Source: Lachnospiraceae bacterium (GTDB taxonomy: Bacteria; Bacillota; Clostridia; Lachnospirales; Lachnospiraceae). Taken from it: DNA of 7,112 nt. The DNA is taken from contig CAAGJU010000293.1 of the NCBI GenBank assembly GCA_900770225.1, positions 1-7,112 of the forward strand, in the 5' to 3' direction. The notes beneath the pieces were generated by a model. That model saw nothing but the letters and a program-made list of their open reading frames with translations. It did no database searches and was not told the DNA's origin. Below, one piece after another: positions 1 to 6,910 of this stretch. A program made the translations under genes and the position numbers. Numbering within the stretch: position 1 is the stretch's first letter; the number at the start of each line of letters is the position of its first letter.

Positions 1-14
1 AGCGGTGATAAATT

Positions 15-106
15 CGTCCATCGCTAACGCTCGGACTCATTAACCACCGACGCCTGCGGAGGTCTCGGCTTGGGAGTCTCCATGTGTTCCGTGGCTCTGG
101 CGTACG
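15..106. repeat. Structured intergenic repeat-like element (left copy)
   Basis: This non-coding stretch can fold into a long nested stem. GACTC at 34-38 pairs with GAGTC at 74-78, CCA 44-46 with TGG 71-73, CCGA 47-50 with TCGG 65-68, and CCT 53-55 with AGG 60-62 around a GCGG loop. A smaller stem, GTCC 16-19 with GGAC 33-36, lies just before it and competes for the same bases. The words ATCGCTA, CTCGGACTCAT and CATGTG recur in the same order in the element at the right end of the window, which suggests one repeat family. It sits directly upstream of atpD, where V-ATPase operons usually have the B-subunit gene. No open reading frame is convincing here. Whether it is a mobile-type repeat, an RNA or a recombination site cannot be told from one window. 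The boundaries are approximate. Confidence 0.5.
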
Positions 107-109
107 TCT

Positions 110-161
110 GAACTGTAACAAATAATGATGTATAAGTCCGTCGCACAGACTTATACAGTTC
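110..161 (+). promoter_or_regulatory. Competing inverted repeats in the atpD leader
   Basis: A perfect 10-bp inverted repeat, TGTATAAGTC (129-138) and GACTTATACA (148-157), encloses a 9-nt loop. A second pair, GAACTGTA (110-117) with TACAGTTC (154-161), shares bases 154-157 with the first, so the two full stems cannot form together. A T-run (about 174-182) lies 17 nt past the main hairpin, too far for a canonical intrinsic terminator. The arrangement could be an attenuator-like leader, a protein operator, or the edge of the repeat element to its left. The pairing is seen directly; any regulatory role is inferred. Confidence 0.35.
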
Positions 162-213
162 TGTGGCATCAATTATTTTTTTAATAAGAATTTCACAGGG
201 AGGTTGACAGCAG

Positions 214-885
214 ATGGCATCAACACAGGTGAATCCCACCCGAATGGAGCTGACCAGGCTGAAGAAAAAGCTGGTCACAGCCGTCAGGGGCCATCGCCTT
301 CTCAAGGATAAGCGTGACGAGCTCATGAGAGAATATCTCGATCTCGTCCGCGAAAACATGGATTTGCGTAAAAAAGTGGAAAAGGGCATTCGCGATGCCA
401 ACAGGAATTTTGTCCTCGCCAGAGCCGGCATGTCGGAGGAAACACTGAAGACGGCACTCCTCACACCGAAGCAGGAGGTCTATCTGAAGGCTTCTACACG
501 AAACGTGATGAGCGTAGACATTCCGGTGTACGACTACACGACGAGAACGGCTGACAGGAACGATATTTTTTCCTATGGCTTCGCGTATACGTCGGCTGAT
601 CTGGATGGCGCGGTGCAGTCTCTTTCCGATATTCTCCCGGACATGATCCATCTGGCGGAGGTTGAGAAATCCTGTCAGATGATGGCCGCTGAGATTGAGA
701 AAACGAGGCGAAGGGTTAACGCCCTGGAGCACGTGATCATCCCGGAGACGCAGGAAGGCATCCGGTACATTACGATGAAACTGGATGAGAACGAGAGAAG
801 TACGCAGGTCCGGCTGATGAAGGTGAAAGACATGGTGCTTAACGACGCTCATCACTATGATGAGAGAGCGGCCGCTGGCGCATGA
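214..885 (+). CDS. atpD: V/A-type ATPase subunit D (central rotor shaft)
   Basis: This 223-residue protein is subunit D of a V/A-type (Ntp/Atp) ATPase, the coiled-coil shaft that turns inside the A3B3 head and couples ATP chemistry to ion movement through the membrane ring. The N-terminal signature NPTRMELTRLKKKL (residues 7-20), followed by RGHRLLKDKRDEL, is diagnostic, as is the C-terminal RRRVNALEHVIIP near residue 170. Both ends are long charged helices, as expected for the antiparallel coiled coil. Length is close to the family norm of about 200-220. The ATG has GGGAGG at 198-203, 10 nt upstream. The gene ends 17 nt before an intrinsic terminator, so it is probably the last gene of an ATPase operon lying to the left. 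In most such operons it follows the B-subunit gene directly; here about 200 bp of structured non-coding DNA lies in front of it. In other species the gene is named ntpD. Confidence 0.95.
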   Translation: MASTQVNPTRMELTRLKKKLVTAVRGHRLLKDKRDELMREYLDLVRENMDLRKKVEKGIRDANRNFVLARAGMSEETLKTALLTPKQEVYLKASTRNVMSVDIPVYDYTTRTADRNDIFSYGFAYTSADLDGAVQSLSDILPDMIHLAEVEKSCQMMAAEIEKTRRRVNALEHVIIPETQEGIRYITMKLDENERSTQVRLMKVKDMVLNDAHHYDERAAAGA

Positions 886-901
886 GAAGAAAGCATTGCA
901 G

Positions 902-933
902 AAAAGGCTGTCGCGAAAGCGGCAGCCTTTTCT
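902..933 (+). terminator. Intrinsic terminator after atpD
   Basis: AAAAGGCTG (902-910) pairs with CAGCCTTTT (923-931), and CGC (912-914) with GCG (919-921), joined by a T-G wobble and capped by a GAAA tetraloop (915-918). The stem runs into TTTT on the 3' side, with an A-run on the 5' side, so it might also work in the opposite direction. It starts 16 nt past the atpD stop and separates the ATPase unit from the rnf operon. Confidence 0.88.
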
Positions 934-974
934 ATACAAAATCTGTGAAAAAGTACAAAAATTCAGAAAAAAGA

Positions 975-1002
975 TGCCTTATTTTGTTGAATGTATTATA
1001 AT
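975..1002 (+). promoter_or_regulatory. Probable sigma-A promoter of the rnf operon
   Basis: A perfect TATAAT -10 box lies at 997-1002, about 40 bp before the rnfC start, in AT-rich DNA just after a terminator. The best -35 candidate, TGCCTT at 975-980 with a 16-bp spacer, is poor. The promoter is therefore called from the -10 box and its position. It would drive all six rnf genes. Confidence 0.6.
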
Positions 1003-1040
1003 GAACACAGCGTGAAAATCACAGGAAGGAGGAGCAGGAG

Positions 1041-2381
1041 ATGGGGTTGTTTACCTTTAAGGGCGGCGTTCATCCATATGAAGGAAAGGAACTGGCCATG
1101 GATCAGGCGGTCAGAGAACTGAAGCCCGGTAAAGAGTTAGTCTATCTGCTGTCACAGCACATTGGTGCACCGGCAAAGGCCTGTGTAGCCAAGGGAGATC
1201 ATGTACTGGCCGGACAGAAGATCGCCGATGCAGGCGGCTTTGTTTCGGCACCGGTCTACGCATCCGTTTCCGGCACTGTCACGGGAATCGAAAAGAGGAA
1301 GAATGCGACCGGAGGACTCGTTGATGCCATTATTGTGGAAAATGATGACAAGTATGAGTCTGTCACTTATGAAGCGGGCGATCCTGACAAGCTTTCGAGA
1401 GATGAGATCCTCGCAAAGATCCGCGAGGCAGGCGTTGTCGGTATGGGAGGCGCAGGCTTCCCGACAGCTGTCAAGCTGGCACCGAAGGATCCGTCTGTCG
1501 TGGATCACATCCTTGTGAACGGTTCCGAGTGCGAGCCGTATCTCACATCCGATTACCGCTGCATGCTCGAACAGCCTGAGAAGATCGTCGGTGGTCTTGA
1601 GATCATCCTGAAGCTGTTTGATGCCAAATGCAAAGGTGTCATCTGTATTGAAAACAACAAACCGAAGGCAATCGAGGTCATGAAGAAGGCCGTTCAGGGC
1701 CATGCAAACATGAGCGTTGCCGTTCTGAAGACCAAATATCCGGAAGGCGCCGAGCGCTGTCTGATCAATGCCATTACCGGACGTACCGTGAATTCGAAGA
1801 TGCTCCCGGCGGATGCCGGCTGCGTTGTGGATAACGTCGGCACGGTCATGGCTGTTTATGATGCCGTGAAGCTCGGCAAACCGCTGATCGACCGTGTATT
1901 TACACTGTCGGGCGATGCCGTGAAGCAGCCCGGCAACTTCCTTGTGCCCGTGGGCATGAGCTATCAGGAGATCGTGGATCAGGCCGGCGGTTTCAAACAG
2001 CAGCCGGAAAAAATGATCTCCGGCGGACCCATGATGGGATTCGCCCTGTTTGATCTGAACGTGCCGGTTACCAAGACCTCCGGCGCCATTACGGCATTCC
2101 TGAAGGATCAGGTTGCTGAAGCAAAGGAAACGGCATGCATCAGCTGCGGCCGCTGCCTGCATGGCTGTCCGGCCAGACTGATGCCGTGTAAGCTGGCGGA
2201 TTTTGCGGAGCATGGTGATGCGGAATCCTTCGAGGCTTATTACGGACTGGAATGTGTAAACTGCGGTTCCTGCAGTTATCAGTGTCCTGCGAAGCGGCCT
2301 CTCGCTGCCGAGATCAATATGATGCGGCAGACGGTACTCGCCAACAAGAAGAAACAGGCACAGGCAAAGAAGAAAGCGTGA
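1041..2381 (+). CDS. rnfC: Ion-translocating oxidoreductase (Rnf) subunit RnfC
   Basis: RnfC is the peripheral subunit of the Rnf complex that binds NADH/NAD+ and FMN and passes electrons to NAD+. The 446-residue product has the N-terminal biotinyl-like domain (GVHPYEGKEL onward, to about residue 75). The glycine-rich nucleotide/flavin site VGMGGAGFPT lies at 133-142, with NGSECEP at 160-166. An SLBB-type segment covers about 285-318, followed by a GGPMMG motif. Two [4Fe-4S] motifs of the C-x2-C-x2-C-x3-C-P type sit at C366/C369/C372/C376 and C405/C408/C411/C415. A Lys/Ala-rich tail ends the protein. Length is normal for the short form of RnfC. The start has AGGAGG at 1027-1032, 8 nt upstream. 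It is first in the operon, as in Clostridia, and is followed 12 nt later by rnfD. Confidence 0.97.
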   Translation: MGLFTFKGGVHPYEGKELAMDQAVRELKPGKELVYLLSQHIGAPAKACVAKGDHVLAGQKIADAGGFVSAPVYASVSGTVTGIEKRKNATGGLVDAIIVENDDKYESVTYEAGDPDKLSRDEILAKIREAGVVGMGGAGFPTAVKLAPKDPSVVDHILVNGSECEPYLTSDYRCMLEQPEKIVGGLEIILKLFDAKCKGVICIENNKPKAIEVMKKAVQGHANMSVAVLKTKYPEGAERCLINAITGRTVNSKMLPADAGCVVDNVGTVMAVYDAVKLGKPLIDRVFTLSGDAVKQPGNFLVPVGMSYQEIVDQAGGFKQQPEKMISGGPMMGFALFDLNVPVTKTSGAITAFLKDQVAEAKETACISCGRCLHGCPARLMPCKLADFAEHGDAESFEAYYGLECVNCGSCSYQCPAKRPLAAEINMMRQTVLANKKKQAQAKKKA

Positions 2382-2393
2382 GGAGGATAGAAG

Positions 2394-3428
2394 ATGAGCG
2401 AACAATATAAGGTTTCTGTCTCACCTCATGTAAGAGACAGCATCACGACTTCGAAGATCATGCTGTACGTCATCATCGCGCTGATGCCTGCGGCAATCTT
2501 CGGTATCATCAATTTCGGAGCGCATGCACTGCTGATCGTATGTGTGTCCATTGCCAGTGCCGTGGCTTCGGAATACTGCTATGAAAAGCTCCTGAAGAAG
2601 CCCATCACGACCAATGATCTGTCGGCGGTTGTCACCGGACTTCTGATCGGCCTCAATATGCCGCCGCAGATCGCCTGGTGGATCCCGGTGGTCGGTTCTG
2701 TATTCGCTATCATCGTCATCAAACAGCTGTACGGTGGCATCGGCCAGAACTTCATGAACCCGGCACTCGGTGCAAGGTGCTTCCTTCTGATCGCTTTTTC
2801 CAGCCAGATGACGACCTATGCGGCCGGCGATAAATTCGCGAATCTGTCGGATTTCGTTCAGGGCGAATTCACCAGTCATGCGGCAGGCGCTCTCGATGCG
2901 CTCTCCGGTGCGACGCCGCTCGCCTATCTCAAACAGGGATATGATTTCAACCTCGGTGCACTTTTCGCAGGAAACGTGACCGGTGTCATCGGCGAGACTT
3001 CGGCACTGTGCCTGCTCGTCGGCGGTATTTTTCTCCTGATCATGAAGATCATCGACTGGAAGATCCCGGTGATCTACCTTTGCAGCTTCGGCGTGCTGGT
3101 ACTGATCACGGCAGCCGTTCGCGGATACAGCAATCCGTGCCTGTATATGCTTGAGGAGCTCTGCGCAGGCGGTATCATGCTCGGCGCATGGTTCATGGCG
3201 ACGGATTACGTGACCTCGCCGATCACTTATAACGGACAGATCATCTATGCCGTGTTCCTGGGCGTTATGACCTGGCTGTTCCGTATGATCGGATCCGGTT
3301 CCGAGGGCGTTTCCTATGCGATCATTCTGGCCAACGTCATCACACCGATGATCGAGCATTACACCCGTCCGAGGGCATTCGGTATCGCTAAAGAGAAAAA
3401 GCAGAAAAAGGAGGCGGGTGCATCATGA
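2394..3428 (+). CDS. rnfD: Rnf complex membrane subunit RnfD
   Basis: RnfD is an integral membrane, flavin-carrying subunit related to NqrB, and is thought to be part of the ion-translocating core. The 344-residue protein starts with the conserved SPHVRDSITTSKIM segment (residues 10-23). It has about nine or ten hydrophobic segments (for example 21-40, 43-58, 95-112, 203-220, 224-242, 255-270, 282-297 and 305-322). The family motif GGIGQNFMNPALGARCF lies at 114-130. SGATPLAYL at 171-179 carries Thr174, the residue expected to hold FMN through a phosphoester bond, normally attached by an ApbE-type flavin transferase that is not in this window. AGGAGG at 2381-2386 overlaps the rnfC stop and sits 7 nt before the ATG. 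The stop overlaps the rnfG start by 4 bp (ATGA), which suggests translational coupling. Confidence 0.97.
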   Translation: MSEQYKVSVSPHVRDSITTSKIMLYVIIALMPAAIFGIINFGAHALLIVCVSIASAVASEYCYEKLLKKPITTNDLSAVVTGLLIGLNMPPQIAWWIPVVGSVFAIIVIKQLYGGIGQNFMNPALGARCFLLIAFSSQMTTYAAGDKFANLSDFVQGEFTSHAAGALDALSGATPLAYLKQGYDFNLGALFAGNVTGVIGETSALCLLVGGIFLLIMKIIDWKIPVIYLCSFGVLVLITAAVRGYSNPCLYMLEELCAGGIMLGAWFMATDYVTSPITYNGQIIYAVFLGVMTWLFRMIGSGSEGVSYAIILANVITPMIEHYTRPRAFGIAKEKKQKKEAGAS

Positions 3429-4054
3429 AAAAACAGACATCAGCGCTCCATGATACGATCATCCTTGTGATCATCACGCTTGTGGCCGGCGTCATTCTCG
3501 GCGCCGTGCATGACGTGACAGCAGGTCCCATTGCCGAACAGGAAGCTGCCACGCAGGCGGCTGCTCAGAAGGAAGTATTCCCTGATGCAGATTCTTTCTC
3601 AGAAGTAAAGGATTTTGATTCGGATGCGTTCTCTTCGGTGCTGGAACAGCAGGGAATTGACCAGACGACCGTCAACGCCGTATATGAGGCTGACGGAAGC
3701 GATGGCAGCAAACTGGGCTATGTGGTGGATTCCACCAACAACGAAGGATACGGCGGAGCCGTAGAACTCATGGTCGGCATCACAACGGGCGACAGCGGAG
3801 ACGTGATCAACGGGATCTCGTTCCTGAGCCTGGAAGAGACAGCCGGCATGGGTATGAAGGCTGAGCAGCCGGAGTTCAAGGATCAGTTCACGAATATGGA
3901 TATCGGCGATGCCGGTTCCATCAGTTACACGAAGTCCGGCAAGAGCGCCGCAAACGAGATCGATGCGATCTCCGGCTGTACGATCACGACCAATGCCGTG
4001 ACGAAGGCTGTCAACGGTGCACTCGCTGCAGTTACCTATCTTGAGGAGGGTTGA
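3425..4054 (+). CDS. rnfG: Rnf complex FMN-binding subunit RnfG
   Basis: RnfG is the NqrC-like subunit with a covalently bound FMN on the outer face of the membrane. It has 209 residues. A single N-terminal membrane anchor lies at about residues 9-27 (TIILVIITLVAGVILGAV). The extracytoplasmic FMN-binding domain includes GYGGAVELMVGI, the ETAGMG segment typical of the family, and the flavinylation motif SGCTITTNAV at 183-192, in which Thr186 is the expected FMN site. The usual motif reads SGAT; Cys185 replaces the alanine here. AAGGAGG at 3408-3414 lies 10 nt before the ATG, inside the end of rnfD. The stop is only 4 nt before the rnfE start. Confidence 0.96.
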   Translation: MKKQTSALHDTIILVIITLVAGVILGAVHDVTAGPIAEQEAATQAAAQKEVFPDADSFSEVKDFDSDAFSSVLEQQGIDQTTVNAVYEADGSDGSKLGYVVDSTNNEGYGGAVELMVGITTGDSGDVINGISFLSLEETAGMGMKAEQPEFKDQFTNMDIGDAGSISYTKSGKSAANEIDAISGCTITTNAVTKAVNGALAAVTYLEEG

Positions 4055-4058
4055 GATC

Positions 4059-4907
4059 ATGAAGAAATTAAAGAAGGATTCCCCGATCGAGAGAATATGG
4101 AACGGTATTTTTGTTGAGAACCCGGTATTCGTCCTTGTTCTCGGCATGTGCCCGACGCTGGCAACAACAACGTCGGCGATGAATGCCATCGGCATGGGCC
4201 TGTCAACGACCGTCGTTCTGGCACTGTCCAACCTGCTGATCGCACTTCTCAGAAAAATCATTCCGGACCGGATGCGTATGCCGGCGTATATCGTCGTCAT
4301 CGCCTCGTTCGTAACCATGGTAGACTTCCTCATGGAAGGTTTCACACCGGATCTCTACAAGGTGCTGGGTATCTATATCCCGCTGATCGTCGTGAACTGC
4401 ATCATCATGGGCCGTGCCGAAGCATATGCAGGCAAGAAGCCCGTGGTGGCATCGTTTTTCGATGGTCTTGGCATGGGTCTCGGCTTTACGCTTGCCCTGT
4501 TCCTGCTCGGTTCCATCCGTGAGATCATCGGTGCTGGCACCTGGCTCGGCATGAAGATCACACCTTCGGGCTATGTGCCGGTCAATATTTTTGTCCTTGC
4601 ACCCGGCGCCTTCCTCGTGTGCGGATTCCTCGTAGCCATCATGAACAAGCTGAAGATCGGCGCGGGCAGAAGACCGAAGAGCGAGTGGGATCCCACAGAA
4701 AAAATCTGCGGCGACTGCTTCTCCTGCATGAAGTTCGGCGTATGTGACAGGAAGCCGGAAGGTACGGAAACGGCAGCCCAGACGATCGCGAAGAGCAAGG
4801 GAACCGTGGCAGAGGCTGTGGCCAAACCGGCAGCAGGTGCCGGCACAACGGCGGCCAAGGCAGCTGCAGCAGCTCCGGAAGCAGATAAGAAGGAGGCTGA
4901 ATCATGA
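4059..4907 (+). CDS. rnfE: Rnf complex membrane subunit RnfE with Cys-rich C-terminal extension
   Basis: RnfE is an integral membrane subunit homologous to NqrD. It pairs with RnfA around a membrane-embedded iron-sulfur centre. The start at 4059 (MKKLKKDSPIERIWNG) was chosen over an in-frame GTG at 4017 because GGAGG at 4045-4049 lies 9 nt upstream and the family begins here. Conserved parts are ENPVFVLVLGMCPTLA with Cys31 and VNCIIMGRAEA with Cys114; these two Cys are the expected cluster ligands. Six hydrophobic segments run to about residue 200. Family members are usually near 200 residues, but this one has 282. The extra part holds a Cys motif, C217-x2-C220-x2-C223-x5-C229, then an Ala/Lys-rich, low-complexity tail (about 230-282). 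Base use does not change at the junction, and the reading frame runs on to a normal 4-bp overlap with rnfA, so the extension is real coding sequence. Confidence 0.96.
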   Translation: MKKLKKDSPIERIWNGIFVENPVFVLVLGMCPTLATTTSAMNAIGMGLSTTVVLALSNLLIALLRKIIPDRMRMPAYIVVIASFVTMVDFLMEGFTPDLYKVLGIYIPLIVVNCIIMGRAEAYAGKKPVVASFFDGLGMGLGFTLALFLLGSIREIIGAGTWLGMKITPSGYVPVNIFVLAPGAFLVCGFLVAIMNKLKIGAGRRPKSEWDPTEKICGDCFSCMKFGVCDRKPEGTETAAQTIAKSKGTVAEAVAKPAAGAGTTAAKAAAAAPEADKKEAES

Positions 4908-5476
4908 CACTGATTTTACTGGCAGTCAATGCCTGCCTGATCAATAACGTCGTTCTGAGTCAGTTCCTCGGAATCTGCTCGTTCCTCGGCGTATCGAAAA
5001 AATCCGAGACGGCTTCCGGCATGGGCATGGCACTCACCTTCGTCCTTACCCTGTCGAGCCTTGTCTGCGGTATTCTGTATCATTTTCTTCTCGTACCGTT
5101 CCATCTGGAATATCTCAAGACGATCGTCTTCATTCTGATCGTTGCCGCTCTGGTACAATTTGTTGAGATGTTCCTGAAGAAATTCGGTAAATCGCTGTAT
5201 GACGCGCTGGGCATTTACCTTCCGCTGATTACAACGAACTGCGCGGTTCTCGGTGTAGCGCTTCTGAATGTGCAGAAGGATTACGATATCCTCACCGGTA
5301 CGGTTTACGGACTGGCAACGGCGCTCGGCTACTGGATCGCCATCGTGCTTCTGTCCCATATCCGTGAGAAGATGGTTAATAATGACGTGCCGAAGTCCTT
5401 CCAGGGCTTCCCGATCGTTATGATCACAGCAGCGCTGATGTCCATTGCGTTCTTCGGATTCTCAGCTCTGAAGTAA
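4904..5476 (+). CDS. rnfA: Rnf complex membrane subunit RnfA
   Basis: RnfA is the NqrE-like partner of RnfE, inserted in the membrane with opposite topology. The 190-residue product is of normal length. It shows the conserved NNVVLSQFLGICSFLGVS segment (residues 14-31) with Cys25, and LPLITTNCAVLG with Cys113. In known Rnf/Nqr structures these Cys, with the matching pair from RnfE, hold an iron-sulfur cluster in the middle of the membrane. Six hydrophobic segments are visible. AAGGAGG at 4890-4896 lies 7 nt before the ATG, and the start overlaps the rnfE stop by 4 bp. It precedes rnfB by 15 nt. Confidence 0.97.
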   Translation: MTLILLAVNACLINNVVLSQFLGICSFLGVSKKSETASGMGMALTFVLTLSSLVCGILYHFLLVPFHLEYLKTIVFILIVAALVQFVEMFLKKFGKSLYDALGIYLPLITTNCAVLGVALLNVQKDYDILTGTVYGLATALGYWIAIVLLSHIREKMVNNDVPKSFQGFPIVMITAALMSIAFFGFSALK

Positions 5477-5491
5477 AGAGGAGGATACAGA

Positions 5492-6277
5492 ATGAGCGGA
5501 GTATTGAGCGCGACCCTCATGGTCGCGGGAGTCGGTTTATTTGTCGGAATATTCCTGAGCATAGCCAGTAAGGCTTTCGCCGTTCCGGTCGATGAGAAGG
5601 AACAGGCAATCGAAGAGGTGCTTCCGGGTGCCAACTGCGGTGCCTGCGGTTATTCAGGATGCGCGGCCTGTGCGGCAGCAATTTCAAAAGGTGCGGCACC
5701 GGTCAATGCCTGCGTTGTCGGGCAGCAGCCCGTAGCGGATCAGGTCGCAAAAATAATGGGTACCACAGCTGCTGAAGAGCAGCGCAAGGTTGCTTTTGTC
5801 CGCTGCGTCGGTGACTGTGAAAAAACAACGGAGACGTATGAGTATCACGGCCCGAAGCACTGCGTGAATGTAAAAATGGCGCCGGGCGGCGGCCCCAAGT
5901 CCTGCACCTTCGGATGCATCGGCTGCGGTGACTGCGCGGATGTCTGTGATTATGACGCCATGCACATTGAGAAGGGCGTCGCCGTCGTGACGGAGGCAAA
6001 CTGTGTAGACTGCAAGAAGTGCATGAAGACATGCCCGAAGGGCCTGATCATCGAAGTGCCCTTCAACTACGTATCGCACATCGGCTGTGTGAACCCGAAC
6101 AAGGGCAAACCGGTCATGCAGAACTGCAAGATCGGATGCATCACCTGCCAGAAATGTGTGCGTGACTGTCCTTCACAGGCGATCACGATCGTGGGCGGTT
6201 TCCCTGTGATCGATTACGCGAAGTGCACAAACTGCGGTACCTGCAAGGCAGGATGCCCGAGAAAGTGCATTGTCTGA
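5492..6277 (+). CDS. rnfB: Rnf complex polyferredoxin subunit RnfB
   Basis: RnfB is the electron entry point, taking electrons from reduced ferredoxin. The 261-residue protein has an N-terminal membrane anchor (about 5-28), then the Fe-S domain with Cys49, Cys52, Cys57 and Cys74 (GANCGACGYSGC). An intermediate Cys group follows (105, 109, 124, 138). Four ferredoxin-type C-x2-C-x2-C-x3-C groups come next: 142/145/148/152, 171/174/177/181, 216/219/222/226 and 245/248/251/255. Cys199, Cys212 and Cys259 are additional. This fits a clostridial RnfB with several [4Fe-4S] clusters; I would not fix the exact number from sequence alone. GAGGAGG at 5478-5484 lies 7 nt before the ATG. It is the last gene of the operon, ending 24 nt before a strong terminator. 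Confidence 0.97.
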   Translation: MSGVLSATLMVAGVGLFVGIFLSIASKAFAVPVDEKEQAIEEVLPGANCGACGYSGCAACAAAISKGAAPVNACVVGQQPVADQVAKIMGTTAAEEQRKVAFVRCVGDCEKTTETYEYHGPKHCVNVKMAPGGGPKSCTFGCIGCGDCADVCDYDAMHIEKGVAVVTEANCVDCKKCMKTCPKGLIIEVPFNYVSHIGCVNPNKGKPVMQNCKIGCITCQKCVRDCPSQAITIVGGFPVIDYAKCTNCGTCKAGCPRKCIV

Positions 6278-6301
6278 TTCAAATATCCTGACAAAGAAGA
6301 G

Positions 6302-6343
6302 AAAAGCTGCGACAGCGCGAAAACGCGTTGCCGCAGCTTTTTT
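6302..6343 (+). terminator. Intrinsic terminator of the rnf operon
   Basis: AAAAGCTGCG (6302-6311) pairs with CGCAGCTTTT (6332-6341). Above one A-C mismatch the stem continues through CAG/TTG (with one G-T wobble) to CGCG (6316-6319) and CGCG (6324-6327) around an AAAA loop. Six T residues (6338-6343) close it. A second small hairpin, ACCTG-TGT-CAGGT (6347-6359), follows directly. Confidence 0.92.
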
Positions 6344-6385
6344 CAGACCTGTGTCAGGTGGTGCGAAGATGCGTGATGTGGTATA

Positions 6386-6412
6386 TTGACATGGTGTGGC
6401 TGGCTGTAATTT
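6386..6412 (+). promoter_or_regulatory. Weak promoter candidate for the NusG II gene
   Basis: A perfect TTGACA (6386-6391) lies about 110 bp before the gene, after the rnf terminator. The best -10 match, TAATTT at 6407-6412, gives a short 15-bp spacer and is a weak match, so the site is uncertain. A promoter is needed somewhere in 6344-6497 if the rnf terminator is efficient. The rest of that spacer shows no gene. Confidence 0.3.
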
Positions 6413-6497
6413 CCTGAAAATTTGAACTGGTTAAATACCGGCTGCATCAAAATACGAATGTTGTTAAGAAAAGTGAAGAAGGAAGAACACAGGGAGC

Positions 6498-6908
6498 ATG
6501 AAGGATACAGCTGACATTCGGGAAAACAGGATAAAACGGCGTCAGCGACGTAACAGTATCCTGCTGATCATCGCCATTGCGGCTGCTGCAACAGTCATGC
6601 TGATCGCTTATTCCATGCACATGAGCGGTGTCGGACGCCCTGAACTTCAGATCACCGTTGGAGGTAAACTCTACGGGACTTATGACTTGGATAAAGACCA
6701 GACGATTCAGATCGGGCATACAAACACATGCGAGATCCGGGATGGGAAGGTATACATGACAGAGGCGAACTGTCCGGATCAGATCTGTGTGAAGTCAGCT
6801 CCAATCAGCGCCAGCGGCGGCAGTATTGTCTGCATGCCGAACAGAGTTGTTCTGTCAATTATTCATGCAGATTCTTCTGAAAATGCGCCGGATACAGTGG
6901 CAGGCTGA
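6498..6908 (+). CDS. Membrane-anchored NusG domain II-type protein
   Basis: This 136-residue protein matches what I know of the small NusG domain II family (formerly DUF1312), whose molecular function is not established. A basic N-terminus (residues 9-18, rich in Arg/Lys) precedes one membrane helix at about 20-38, giving a cytoplasmic N-terminus and an outside domain. The domain shows ITVGGKLYGTYDLDKDQTI (52-70), an NTCEIRDGKVYM segment, the hallmark CPDQIC (Cys92, Cys97) and IVCMPNRVV with Cys112; Cys78 is a fourth Cys. Such genes are often found near Rnf, FMN-binding or ApbE genes, which suggests a role in flavin or redox protein maturation, but that is inference. The start is the only in-frame choice, since a stop lies at 6474-6476. 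Its ribosome site is odd: AGGGAG (6491-6496) ends 1 nt from the ATG, while AAGGAAG (6479-6485) is 12 nt away, so translation may be weak. Confidence 0.85.
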   Translation: MKDTADIRENRIKRRQRRNSILLIIAIAAAATVMLIAYSMHMSGVGRPELQITVGGKLYGTYDLDKDQTIQIGHTNTCEIRDGKVYMTEANCPDQICVKSAPISASGGSIVCMPNRVVLSIIHADSSENAPDTVAG

Positions 6909-6910
6909 CA

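Noticed and set aside
1..27. Possible last codons of the upstream ATPase B-subunit gene (reading SGDKFVHR then TAA)
   Set aside because: Eight codons are too few to recognise, and the TAA lies inside the repeat-like element. Upstream sequence is needed.
163..207. Mini-ORF starting GTGGCATCA, echoing the ATGGCATCA start of atpD (9-bp direct repeat TGGCATCAA at 164-172 and 215-223)
   Set aside because: It is only 14 codons with no ribosome site, and a 9-bp match over this distance may be chance.
1152..2405. Long minus-strand open frames opposite rnfC, and similar ones opposite atpD, rnfD, rnfG, rnfA and rnfB
   Set aside because: They mirror well-recognised plus-strand genes, show no family motifs and lack ribosome sites; they are shadows.
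4017..4058. In-frame GTG upstream start for rnfE
   Set aside because: It would add residues unlike the family and overlap the rnfG end, whereas ATG at 4059 has a well-placed GGAGG.
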